DNA from: Nocardioides sp. S5
GTDB taxonomy: Bacteria > Actinomycetota > Actinomycetes > Propionibacteriales > Nocardioidaceae
Length of the DNA: 64,000 nt
Assembly (NCBI RefSeq): GCF_017310035.1
Contig: NZ_CP022296.1
Coordinates: 1 to 64,000 of the forward strand
Direction of reading: 5' to 3'
In this document: one piece after another, positions 19,099-25,930 of the stretch
Layout of the letters: every line of letters starts with the position of its first letter
Numbering within the stretch: position 1 is the first letter of the stretch
Made by a program: the position numbers and the translations under genes
The notes under the pieces: generated by a model
What the model saw: only the letters and a program-made list of their open reading frames with translations
Database searches by the model: none
What the model was told of the DNA's origin: nothing

Positions 19099-20058
19099 AT
19101 GACCCAACCGTCCGAGGACCCGGCCGCGACCGGGGTGCCCACCTGCTACCGGCACTCCGGTCGCGAGACCTGGATCCGCTGCCAGCGCTGTGACAGGCCG
19201 ATCTGCCCCGACTGCATGCGCGACGCCGCCGTGGGCTTCCAGTGCCCCGACTGCGTCAAGGAGGCGAACAAGAACTCGCGCCAGAACCGCGCGATGTACG
19301 GCGGCGAGCGCAGCGCGGACCCCCGCCTGACGACGTACGTCCTGATCGGCATCAACGCCGTCGTCTGGCTCGCGATCACCGCCACCGGTGGTCGCCTCTC
19401 GCGGGTCGCCGACCTGCTGGCGCTCTCCCCGACCGGCAGCTGCGGGTCGCGCTCGGCGCCCAACCAGTACTACCCCGGCCTGCCGAGCGAGGCCGCCTGC
19501 AACCTGGTCCCCGGCAGTGACGGGGTGTGGCACGCAGGCGTGGCCGACGGCGCGTGGTGGCAGCTGCTGACGAGCGCCTTCACCCACGTGGAGATCTGGC
19601 ACGTCGCGATGAACATGTTCGCCCTGCTGCTCTTCGGCCCCGCCCTCGAGGGGATCATCGGCCGCACCCGCTTCCTGGCCGTCTACCTCGTCAGCGCGGT
19701 CGGCGGCTCCGCGGCCGTGATGCTGCTCAGCAGCCCGTCCGGATCGACCGTCGGGGCCTCCGGCGCCCTCTTCGGCCTCCTCGGCGCGCTGCTCGTGGTG
19801 GCCCGCAAGGCGCGGCTGGACACCCGGGCGCTCCTGCAGAACCTCGGCCTCGGTGTCGCGATCAGCGTCTACGGCCTGGTCGTCGGTGGGATCTCCTGGC
19901 AGGGCCACCTCGGGGGCTTCGTCGCCGGCGCGGCAGCCGCAGCCGTGGTCGCCTACGCTCCCCGTGCGCGGCGCACGGCCGTCCAGTGGATCGGCCTGTG
20001 CCTGCTGACCGTCGTGCTGCTGGTCGTCGCCGTGGCACGCGGTCTCGCGCTCGCCTGA
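19099..20058 (+). CDS. Rhomboid family intramembrane serine protease with N-terminal zinc-binding motif
   Basis: A 319-aa membrane protease. Residues 14-55 form a B-box-like zinc motif (Cys pairs CQRCDRPICPDC, then FQCPDC). The rhomboid core has about six or seven membrane helices. The catalytic Ser is S221 in GASGALFG and the catalytic His is H270 in WQGHLGG; HVAMNMFALLLFGP in helix 2 carries the oxyanion-hole His and Asn. Substrates are unknown. The zinc motif plus rhomboid arrangement is common in actinobacteria. The stop is 9 bases from the stop of the convergent ANTAR gene. Confidence 0.92.
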   Translation: MTQPSEDPAATGVPTCYRHSGRETWIRCQRCDRPICPDCMRDAAVGFQCPDCVKEANKNSRQNRAMYGGERSADPRLTTYVLIGINAVVWLAITATGGRLSRVADLLALSPTGSCGSRSAPNQYYPGLPSEAACNLVPGSDGVWHAGVADGAWWQLLTSAFTHVEIWHVAMNMFALLLFGPALEGIIGRTRFLAVYLVSAVGGSAAVMLLSSPSGSTVGASGALFGLLGALLVVARKARLDTRALLQNLGLGVAISVYGLVVGGISWQGHLGGFVAGAAAAAVVAYAPRARRTAVQWIGLCLLTVVLLVVAVARGLALA

Positions 20059-20067
20059 CGACGACCG

Positions 20068-20790
20068 TCACGTGCCGGCGGGCCGGACCGGCCCGCCGGT
20101 GGGCTGCTCGGGCAGCTGGAGCGTCGTGGCGAGCTGCTCGGCGAGGTCGCGCAGCTTGATGTTGTGGTCCTGGGAGTAGCGCCTGAGGATGGCGAAGGCC
20201 CGGTCCTCGTCGACGCCGTAGCGCTCCATGAGGATGCCCTGGGCCTGGCCGATGCGCTTGCGGCCCTCCATGGCCAGTCGCAGTCCCTGGGAGTTGAGGG
20301 ACGCCACGAGTGCCATGGCGGCGTGCCGCGACAGGAGGTGGGCGAGCTCGACCTCCTCGCCGCTGAACGTCCGCGGGCGCTCCCAGTAGAGGTTGACCGA
20401 CCCGAGCCTGCGATCGGCGGACTTGTTCATCAGCTCCACGCCCAGGGCACTGCCGAGACCGAGCTCGACGGCCTTGGGTGCCCAGGCCGGCCACCGTGTC
20501 TCGGCGGCCAGGTCCTGGGCGACGAGGGTCCTGCCCTGCCAGGCGCTGTCGTGGCACGGGCCCTCGTTCAGCTCGTACTGGAAGTGGTCGGCCTGCTCCA
20601 CGACCGCGTCCGTGGGTGCGACGGTCTCCAACCGGCCGCCCGCCCTGATCAGGGTGATGCCGGCGTGGTCGGCGCCGAGCTGGCGTCGGGTGTAGTCCAC
20701 GGCCTCGCCCGCCGTCTCGCTGGGGTCCGCAGCAAGGTGCAGCTGCTCGGCGACCCGAGTCAGCTCGGCAACGATGTCATGGGGATTCAC
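20068..20790 (-). CDS. GAF and ANTAR domain protein
   Basis: A 240-aa cytoplasmic sensor. A GAF domain fills about residues 15-165 (ELNEGPCHDSAWQGRTLVAQDL, LGSVNLYWERPRTF). The C-terminal ANTAR domain (about 170-230) starts EGRKRIGQAQGILMERYG. ANTAR domains bind paired RNA stem-loops and act as antiterminators. I chose the GTG at 20790 because AGGAG lies 8 bases upstream. It is divergent from two further proteins of the same architecture. No signalling partner is encoded nearby. Confidence 0.85.
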   Translation of the reverse strand: MNPHDIVAELTRVAEQLHLAADPSETAGEAVDYTRRQLGADHAGITLIRAGGRLETVAPTDAVVEQADHFQYELNEGPCHDSAWQGRTLVAQDLAAETRWPAWAPKAVELGLGSALGVELMNKSADRRLGSVNLYWERPRTFSGEEVELAHLLSRHAAMALVASLNSQGLRLAMEGRKRIGQAQGILMERYGVDEDRAFAILRRYSQDHNIKLRDLAEQLATTLQLPEQPTGGPVRPAGT

Positions 20791-20939
20791 TCGTACGCTC
20801 CTGCGTCGGCGGAATGCGTCCTTGGTTCCCCCCTTTAGGGAAACCGGCAGGGAGCGCAACCGGGCGACCACGTGGCGTGAGTAGGGTGGAACGCGCTGCT
20901 GCGGCCATGCGGCAGTCCTACGCGGAGGGTAGCGACGAG

Positions 20940-21668
20940 GTGAGTGACCTGCCACTGTCGGTGCGGGGACGACTGCTCTCGGACCTTGCCGCCACCTTGG
21001 CCACGTTGCCGACGGACGAGCCCCAGACCTGGCGCCTGGGCGAGGCGATCCGTCGCATGCTCCGGGCCGACGGCGTCGCGATCACCATGCAGTACCTCTC
21101 CGACAGCCAGACCACGGTCTGCGCCAGCGACGAGGTGGCCCGTGACCTCGAGGGACTGCAGGAGATCGCCGGTGAGGGGCCCGGCTACGAAGCGGCGAGG
21201 TCGGAGCAGATGGTGACGGCGCACCTCGACGGTGACGCCGACCAGCGGTGGCCGATGCTGGCCCACGCCGTGGAGGCGCGCCACGGCCCGCTGACCATCC
21301 ATGCCATTCCCCTGCACGCCGACGGCCAGGTCAGCGGGGTCGCCACGCTCTACACCCGCGGCACGCGCGGCCTGTCGCAGGAGCCGGCGCGGATGGCGTT
21401 CCTGGCCAACGCGGTGGGTGCCGCGCTCCTCGTCGACGCCTCCGAGCTAGTGGACGAGCAGCCCCAGGGCAGCGAGTCCTGGAGCTCGCGGAGCGCGGTC
21501 CACCAGGCGACGGGGATGGTGATGGCGCAGGTGCGGGTCACGGCAGAGGACGCCCTGGCGCTGCTCCGCGGCCACGCCTACGCGCTGGACACCGACGTGA
21601 GCGACGTCGCCGCGCGCGTGGTGCGCCGCGAGATCAACTTCTCGAGCTTCGAAGTGGAAGGAGAGTGA
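20940..21668 (+). CDS. GAF and ANTAR-like regulatory protein
   Basis: A 242-aa protein with a GAF-like sensor (about 20-165) and a C-terminal ANTAR-like region starting SSRSAVHQATGMVMAQV. The match to ANTAR is weaker than in the two neighbours. The start is uncertain: GTG 20940 is preferred for GGAGGG about 10 bases upstream; ATG 20907 and GTG 20877 are in frame. The next gene begins 1 base after this stop, so the two form an operon. It is divergent from the first ANTAR gene across 149 bases that include an imperfect inverted repeat (20824-20845). Confidence 0.78.
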   Translation: MSDLPLSVRGRLLSDLAATLATLPTDEPQTWRLGEAIRRMLRADGVAITMQYLSDSQTTVCASDEVARDLEGLQEIAGEGPGYEAARSEQMVTAHLDGDADQRWPMLAHAVEARHGPLTIHAIPLHADGQVSGVATLYTRGTRGLSQEPARMAFLANAVGAALLVDASELVDEQPQGSESWSSRSAVHQATGMVMAQVRVTAEDALALLRGHAYALDTDVSDVAARVVRREINFSSFEVEGE

Positions 21669-21669
21669 C

Positions 21670-22383
21670 GTGACCGTGCCGATCACGAGTGCTCGGGCCT
21701 TTGCCGCCGCCAATGCGGCCATGGTCCGGGGCGTCGACGGCTCCAGCACCATCCACGTGCTCCTCGCGGACTGCGCGGAGCTGCTGGGTGCCGACACCGC
21801 CGGCGTGCTGGTGAGGTCGGGCGAGCACGGCCTGGAGATGCTGGCTGCCACGTCGCACCGGGCGATCGAGCTCGAGCTCTACCAGTCACAGCTGCACAGC
21901 GGGCCCTGCGTGACGGCGATCGACGAGGGCGAGAGCGTGTCCGCGTCGGGTCCTGACGACGTGGTCGCCCGCTGGCCGGACTTCGGGCGCGCGATGGATG
22001 AGGCGGGCGTGCGCAGCGTCCACGCGGTGCCCATGCGGTGGCACGACCGCGTGCTCGGAGGGGTGAACCTCTTCTGGAGCCGCGAACGCGTCCTGAGCCG
22101 GGACGAGGCAGAGCTCGCCCGGTCCTTCGCCGACATCTGCACCCTCGCGCTGATGCAGGCCCGGGTGGAGAACGAACCGATGGTCATCGCCGAGCGGGTC
22201 CGCGCCGCGCTCGCTGGCCGCGTGGTGATCGAGCGCGCCAAGGGGGTGCTGGCCGAGACCGAGGACGTGGAGATGGACGAGGCCTTCACGCTCCTGGTGC
22301 AGCGCAGCCGGGAGCAGGGGACACCGCTGTCGGCCCTGGCCCAGCAGGTCCTGCACGACATCGTCGCCGACCGGCAGCGCTGA
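21670..22383 (+). CDS. GAF and ANTAR domain protein
   Basis: A 237-aa protein with a GAF domain (about 15-165; LHSGPCVTAIDEGESVSASG, LGGVNLFWSRERVLS) and an ANTAR domain at the end (GRVVIERAKGVLAETEDVEM). The GAF segments closely parallel those of the protein encoded at 20068-20790, which suggests paralogues from duplication. The GTG start is 1 base after the previous stop, with GGAGAG about 10 bases upstream. A hairpin follows the gene at 22400-22441. Confidence 0.85.
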   Translation: MTVPITSARAFAAANAAMVRGVDGSSTIHVLLADCAELLGADTAGVLVRSGEHGLEMLAATSHRAIELELYQSQLHSGPCVTAIDEGESVSASGPDDVVARWPDFGRAMDEAGVRSVHAVPMRWHDRVLGGVNLFWSRERVLSRDEAELARSFADICTLALMQARVENEPMVIAERVRAALAGRVVIERAKGVLAETEDVEMDEAFTLLVQRSREQGTPLSALAQQVLHDIVADRQR

Positions 22384-22399
22384 TCCCCTCGCACTGCGG

Positions 22400-22441
22400 A
22401 CGGCCCCCGCCCCGCGTCGTACGACTCGGAACGGGGGCCGT
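22400..22441 (+). terminator. Hairpin terminator after the ANTAR operon
   Basis: Arms ACGGCCCCCG (22400-22409) and CGGGGGCCGT (22432-22441) pair perfectly, beginning 16 bases after the stop. The 22-base loop contains the small palindrome GTCGTACGAC. Confidence 0.65.
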
Positions 22442-22454
22442 GCTGCGTCTGCTG

Positions 22455-22546
22455 TTGTTCCACAGGTGTGCACACAGGTGTGGATAACTACACGCGTGTA
22501 ACTCTCCACAGGAGTTCTCCACAATGTGGAGAACCGCACAGGTGTG
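22455..22546. other. DnaA-box-like cluster with a repeated decamer
   Basis: In about 90 non-coding bases there are five 9-mers resembling DnaA boxes: TGTTCCACA (22456-22464), TGTGGATAA (22479-22487, a perfect TTATCCACA box in reverse), CTCTCCACA (22502-22510), TTCTCCACA (22515-22523) and TGTGGAGAA (22525-22533). The last two form a perfect inverted repeat around one base. CACAGGTGTG occurs three times (22461-22470, 22473-22482, 22537-22546). A 12-base palindrome, TACACGCGTGTA, is at 22489-22500. Confidence 0.6.
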
Positions 22547-22575
22547 CGAGGGGCGGCCGGGCGCGTTGCTCATTC

Positions 22576-22601
22576 GGGATCCCCGGCTGGCCGGGGATCC
22601 C
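22576..22601. repeat. 26-base perfect inverted repeat
   Basis: Arms 22576-22587 and 22590-22601 (12 bases each, GGGATCCCCGGC and its complement) flank a 2-base centre. It lies in the gap between the ANTAR operon and crgA. Confidence 0.6.
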
Positions 22602-22698
22602 CGACGTTGTCGGGCTCTGCACGGCCTGACAACCTCCGGGAGAGCCTGACAACCCCGGGCGCGGGCGTACGCCGAGCGCGCGAGCGCCCCGAAATCGA

Positions 22699-22758
22699 CT
22701 CGAGCGGTGAGAGAGACGCCTTCCCTTCCCCAGGAAGGCGCCTCACTCACCGCTCGAG
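22699..22758. terminator. Long hairpin, probable bidirectional terminator
   Basis: The outer arms (22699-22711 / 22746-22758) pair perfectly over 13 bases. The stem continues through two single mismatches to an 8-base inner stem (22717-22724 / 22733-22740) with an 8-base loop. A smaller hairpin (22765-22770 / 22777-22782) lies closer to the crgA stop. Confidence 0.6.
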
Positions 22759-22792
22759 GCGCGGGGCCCGTGCTACCGGGCCGAGGGAGAAC

Positions 22793-23245
22793 CTACTCCC
22801 ACTTGGTCGCGAAGCTGAAGCCGACTGCCATGAAGGCGATCCCGACGACCAGGTTCCACTGCCCGAGGTCGTTCATGACCCACAGGCTGGAGAGGTCGTT
22901 GGAGAACACGTAGAAGGTGCAGATCCAGATCAGTCCGACCAGGAAGCAGCCGAGCATGCCGACCACGACACCCCGGCCACGCCCGAGGGGGGTGGAGGGG
23001 TGCGCCGCGACGATGAGGCCGAGCATGAGCAGGCCGAAGCCGATGGCGTAGTTCCAGTCGCCGAGGTCGGCGATGGCCTTGGGCGAGCCCTCGACGGGCG
23101 GGAAGGCGAGCGGGTTGCCGCGGGGGCCGACGTAGTAGTAGACGATCCAGCCGATGCCGGCGACGACCAGGAGGAGACTGATCAGGAACCTGGGGGTGAC
23201 GAGCGAGCTCTTCTCCCCGGTGGTGACCGTCGTGGACTTCGACAC
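22793..23245 (-). CDS. crgA: CrgA-like cell division protein, apparently duplicated in tandem
   Basis: CrgA is a small membrane protein that recruits septal and peptidoglycan proteins in actinobacteria; it usually has about 85-95 aa and two membrane helices. This one has 150 aa and four helices (about 19-38, 64-83, 92-112, 127-145). Each half has the CrgA layout of helix, linker, then an Asp-Leu-Gly-x-Trp-Asn motif at the start of the next helix: DLGDWNYAIGF at about 61 and DLGQWNLVVGI at about 125. The GTG at 23245 has AGGAG 6 bases upstream. It is divergent from the DUF881 gene and close to the pknB operon, its normal neighbours. Confidence 0.8.
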   Translation of the reverse strand: MSKSTTVTTGEKSSLVTPRFLISLLLVVAGIGWIVYYYVGPRGNPLAFPPVEGSPKAIADLGDWNYAIGFGLLMLGLIVAAHPSTPLGRGRGVVVGMLGCFLVGLIWICTFYVFSNDLSSLWVMNDLGQWNLVVGIAFMAVGFSFATKWE

Positions 23246-23327
23246 TGCTGCTCCTGTGGCTTGGCTGATGCGGTTCGTCGGCGTACGTCGACACCTCGCC
23301 GAGGCTGCGTAGCACCCGACGGGGGGT

Positions 23328-23333
23328 TAGCGT
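23328..23333 (+). promoter_or_regulatory. Candidate -10 of the DUF881 gene (leaderless type)
   Basis: TAGCGT ends 7 bases before the ATG at 23341, with no SD. Confidence 0.4.
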
Positions 23334-23340
23334 AGTCGCC

Positions 23341-24093
23341 ATGTCGCCCCACTCACACGTGCGCCCCGCACGCCACCGCCTCTGGCGGGTGGCGACGCCG
23401 GTCGTGGTGCTGCTGAGCGGCGTGCTCTTCGCGGTGAGCGCGGAGCAGAGCGACGGCCTCGACCTGCGCGGTGGCCGCCTCACCGACCTCGACTCCGTGG
23501 TGCGCGCCGAGCGCGACGAGACCGGCGCCCTCACCGAGCGGGTCGCGGCGCTCAACGCCGAGGTCGAGGCGCTGAGCACGCAGCTCGGCGACCGGTCGGT
23601 CGGCCGGGTGCAGCGGGAGATCGCCACGCTCGTCGACCCCGCCGGGCTGACCGAGAAGACCGGCGCGGGCGTCCAGGTCGTGCTCGACGACGCCTCCCTG
23701 GAGGCGCGGCTCGCCTACGAGGGCGAACCCAACGACCTGGTGGTGCACCAGCAGGACATCCAGGCCGTCGCCAACGCCATGTGGAACGCCGGCGCCGAGG
23801 CCGTCACCATCCAGGGCCAGCGACTCATCTCCACCACCGGCATCAAGTGCGAGGGCAACCAGGTGACCCTGCACGGCCTGCCCTACTCCCCGCCCTACGT
23901 CATCGTGGGCATCGGTGACACCGCCCAGCTCGAGTCCGAGCTCACCACCGACCCGATCCTGGCGACCTACCGCGACTACACCGCGATCCCGGGCGGCGGC
24001 GTCTCCTGGGACATGACCCAGGTCGAGTCGGTCACCGCACCGGCGTACGCCGGACTGCTCGACCTCACCTACGCGACGCCCATCGACGGCTGA
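23341..24093 (+). CDS. DUF881 family membrane-anchored protein
   Basis: A 250-aa protein with an N-terminal membrane anchor (about 17-36), a short coiled-coil stretch (about 50-85) and a DUF881 domain outside the membrane. Family segments are GAGVQVVLDDAS, DLVVHQQDIQAVANAMWNAG and AEAVTIQGQRLIS. DUF881 genes lie next to crgA and the division cluster in actinobacteria and Firmicutes, so a division or envelope role is likely but unproven. The stop is 13 bases from that of the convergent pknB. Confidence 0.85.
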   Translation: MSPHSHVRPARHRLWRVATPVVVLLSGVLFAVSAEQSDGLDLRGGRLTDLDSVVRAERDETGALTERVAALNAEVEALSTQLGDRSVGRVQREIATLVDPAGLTEKTGAGVQVVLDDASLEARLAYEGEPNDLVVHQQDIQAVANAMWNAGAEAVTIQGQRLISTTGIKCEGNQVTLHGLPYSPPYVIVGIGDTAQLESELTTDPILATYRDYTAIPGGGVSWDMTQVESVTAPAYAGLLDLTYATPIDG

Positions 24094-24106
24094 GCGCCGC
24101 ACCCGC

Positions 24107-25930
24107 TCAGTCGCGCGAGACGCGTGGGGTCGGGGTGGTCGGGGTCTCGGTGGGCACCGGCGTCTCCGTCGGAGTCTCCGTGGGGGTCTCGGTGGGAGTC
24201 TCCGTGGGCGTCTCGGTCGGGGTCTCGGTGGGCGTCTCGGTCGGCTCCTCGAACGCGGAGACGAAGATCGTCACGGTGCTGCCCTGGTCGAGCGTGCCGC
24301 CCACGGGGATCTGGTCGACGACCGTGCCCCGCGGCTCGGTGGATGCCGGGTCGGTGCGTACGTCGGCGACGAAGCCGGCCTCGCGGATGGCCCGCTCGGC
24401 CTCGCGCTCCTGCAGGCCGCGGACGTCCGGCACCTGCTCGGGGCCGTCGGAGAACACGACGGTGATCATGGTGTTCTCCGCCACCGAGGTGCCGGCGGCA
24501 GGCTCGGTGCGCAGGACCTCGTTGCGGTCCTCGTCGGAGTCCTCCGCCTGGAACCGGACGCGCAGGCCCAGCGCGATGAGCTGGGCACGTGCGTCGGCGC
24601 GGAGGTTCCCGGCCACGCTGGGCACCTCGACCTCGGGCTGGCCCAGGGACAGCACGAAGTCGACCGAGCTGCCGGGGTCGACGAAGACGTCGCGGTTGGG
24701 ACGCTGCTCGATGACCCGGTCGGCCTCGACGGTGTCGGAGGTCTCCCGGGTGACGCGGCCGACCCGGAGCCCGGCGTCGGCGATCGCGAGGCGCGCCTCG
24801 TCGTCGGTCAGCCCGACCAGGTTGGGAACGGGGTCGCGCTCGGGCGCGTCCTCGAAGAGCACCCCGTTGAGCAGGTAGGCGCCGAACCCGAGGAGGAGCA
24901 CGAGGAGGAGGCCGCCCAGCACCCACCACGCCGTACGCCCGCCGGACGACTGCTGCTCCTGGCCCTGGCGGGGCGGTGGTGCGGCGGTCATGGTGGCGGT
25001 CGCGTCGGCGGGCGGCGTCGCGGGGACGTACTGCGTGTCGGCCGCGGTCGGGAGGACCGCGGGTGCCTGGATCGGGTGGCCGGACAGGTAGCGCTCGATG
25101 TCGGCCTTCATCGCCGCGGCGCTCTGGTAGCGGTCCTCGACCCGCTTGGCCAGCGACTTCATCACGATGGCGTCGATCTCGGGGTCGAGCTGGTCGTCGA
25201 GGTCCGACGGCGGCGAGGCTGGCTCGCGGACGTGCTGGTAGGCCACTGCCACCGGGCTGTCGCCGACGAACGGCGGACGGCCGGTGAGGAGCTCGTAGAG
25301 CATGCAGCCGGTGGAGTAGACGTCCGAGCGCGAGTCGACGGTCTCGCCGCGGGCCTGCTCGGGAGAGAGGTACTGCGCGGTGCCCACCACGGCCGCGGTC
25401 TGGGTCATCGTGGAGGAGGCGTCGGAGATCGCGCGCGCGATGCCGAAGTCCATCACCTTGACGTCGCCGGACGGGGTGAGCATCACGTTGCCGGGCTTGA
25501 TGTCGCGGTGGATGATCCCCGCACGGTGGCTGTAGTCGAGCGCAGCCAGCACGCCGGCGGTGATCTCGAGCGCCCGCTCGGGCAGGATCTTGCGACCCTC
25601 GCGCAGGATGTCGCGCAGGGTGCGTCCCTCGACGCACTCCATGACGATGTAGGGCTGGGCGACGCCGGAGCCGTCGGTCGCCATCTCCTCGCCGGTGTCG
25701 TAGGTGGAGACGATCGCCGGGTGGTTCAGGGACGCCGAGGACTGGGCCTCGCGCCGGAAGCGCGCCTGGAAGGTGGCGTCGCTGGCCAGGTCGGTGCGCA
25801 GCCGCTTGACCGCGACCGTGCGGCCCAGGCGCTGGTCCTTGCCCTTGCGGACCTCGGCCATGCCGCCGCGGCCGAGCAGCTCGCCGAGCTCGTAGCGGCC
25901 GCCGATCAGCGTCGGCTCCGGCTGCGTCAT
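24107..25930 (-). CDS. pknB: Ser/Thr protein kinase PknB with three PASTA domains
   Basis: Membrane kinase that senses muropeptides or lipid II through PASTA domains and controls growth and division. The product is 607 aa. The kinase domain is about residues 13-275: Lys42, catalytic HRDIKPGN (Asp143), DFG 161-163, and a Thr-rich activation loop TMTQTAAVVGT. The membrane span is about 335-356. The PASTA domains are about 366-431, 432-497 and 498-562; mycobacterial PknB has four. A Thr-Glu-Thr-Pro repeat tail (563-600) follows. The start overlaps the pknA stop (ATGA). Last gene of the seven-gene operon. Confidence 0.95.
   Translation of the reverse strand: MTQPEPTLIGGRYELGELLGRGGMAEVRKGKDQRLGRTVAVKRLRTDLASDATFQARFRREAQSSASLNHPAIVSTYDTGEEMATDGSGVAQPYIVMECVEGRTLRDILREGRKILPERALEITAGVLAALDYSHRAGIIHRDIKPGNVMLTPSGDVKVMDFGIARAISDASSTMTQTAAVVGTAQYLSPEQARGETVDSRSDVYSTGCMLYELLTGRPPFVGDSPVAVAYQHVREPASPPSDLDDQLDPEIDAIVMKSLAKRVEDRYQSAAAMKADIERYLSGHPIQAPAVLPTAADTQYVPATPPADATATMTAAPPPRQGQEQQSSGGRTAWWVLGGLLLVLLLGFGAYLLNGVLFEDAPERDPVPNLVGLTDDEARLAIADAGLRVGRVTRETSDTVEADRVIEQRPNRDVFVDPGSSVDFVLSLGQPEVEVPSVAGNLRADARAQLIALGLRVRFQAEDSDEDRNEVLRTEPAAGTSVAENTMITVVFSDGPEQVPDVRGLQEREAERAIREAGFVADVRTDPASTEPRGTVVDQIPVGGTLDQGSTVTIFVSAFEEPTETPTETPTETPTETPTETPTETPTETPVPTETPTTPTPRVSRD
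24137..24244 (-). repeat. Tandem DNA repeat coding for the Thr-Pro-Thr-Glu tail of PknB
   Basis: In-frame tandem units of 12 bases, arranged partly as 24-base alternations of GTCTCCGTGGGG-like and GTCTCGGTGGGC-like blocks on the + strand, encode the repeated TPTE tail. Almost the same units occur in pknA (26191-26277). Confidence 0.8.

Noticed and set aside
24137..24244. Tandem repeats resembling a CRISPR array
   Set aside because: The repeats are 12-base units without spacers and are translated in frame into TPTE.
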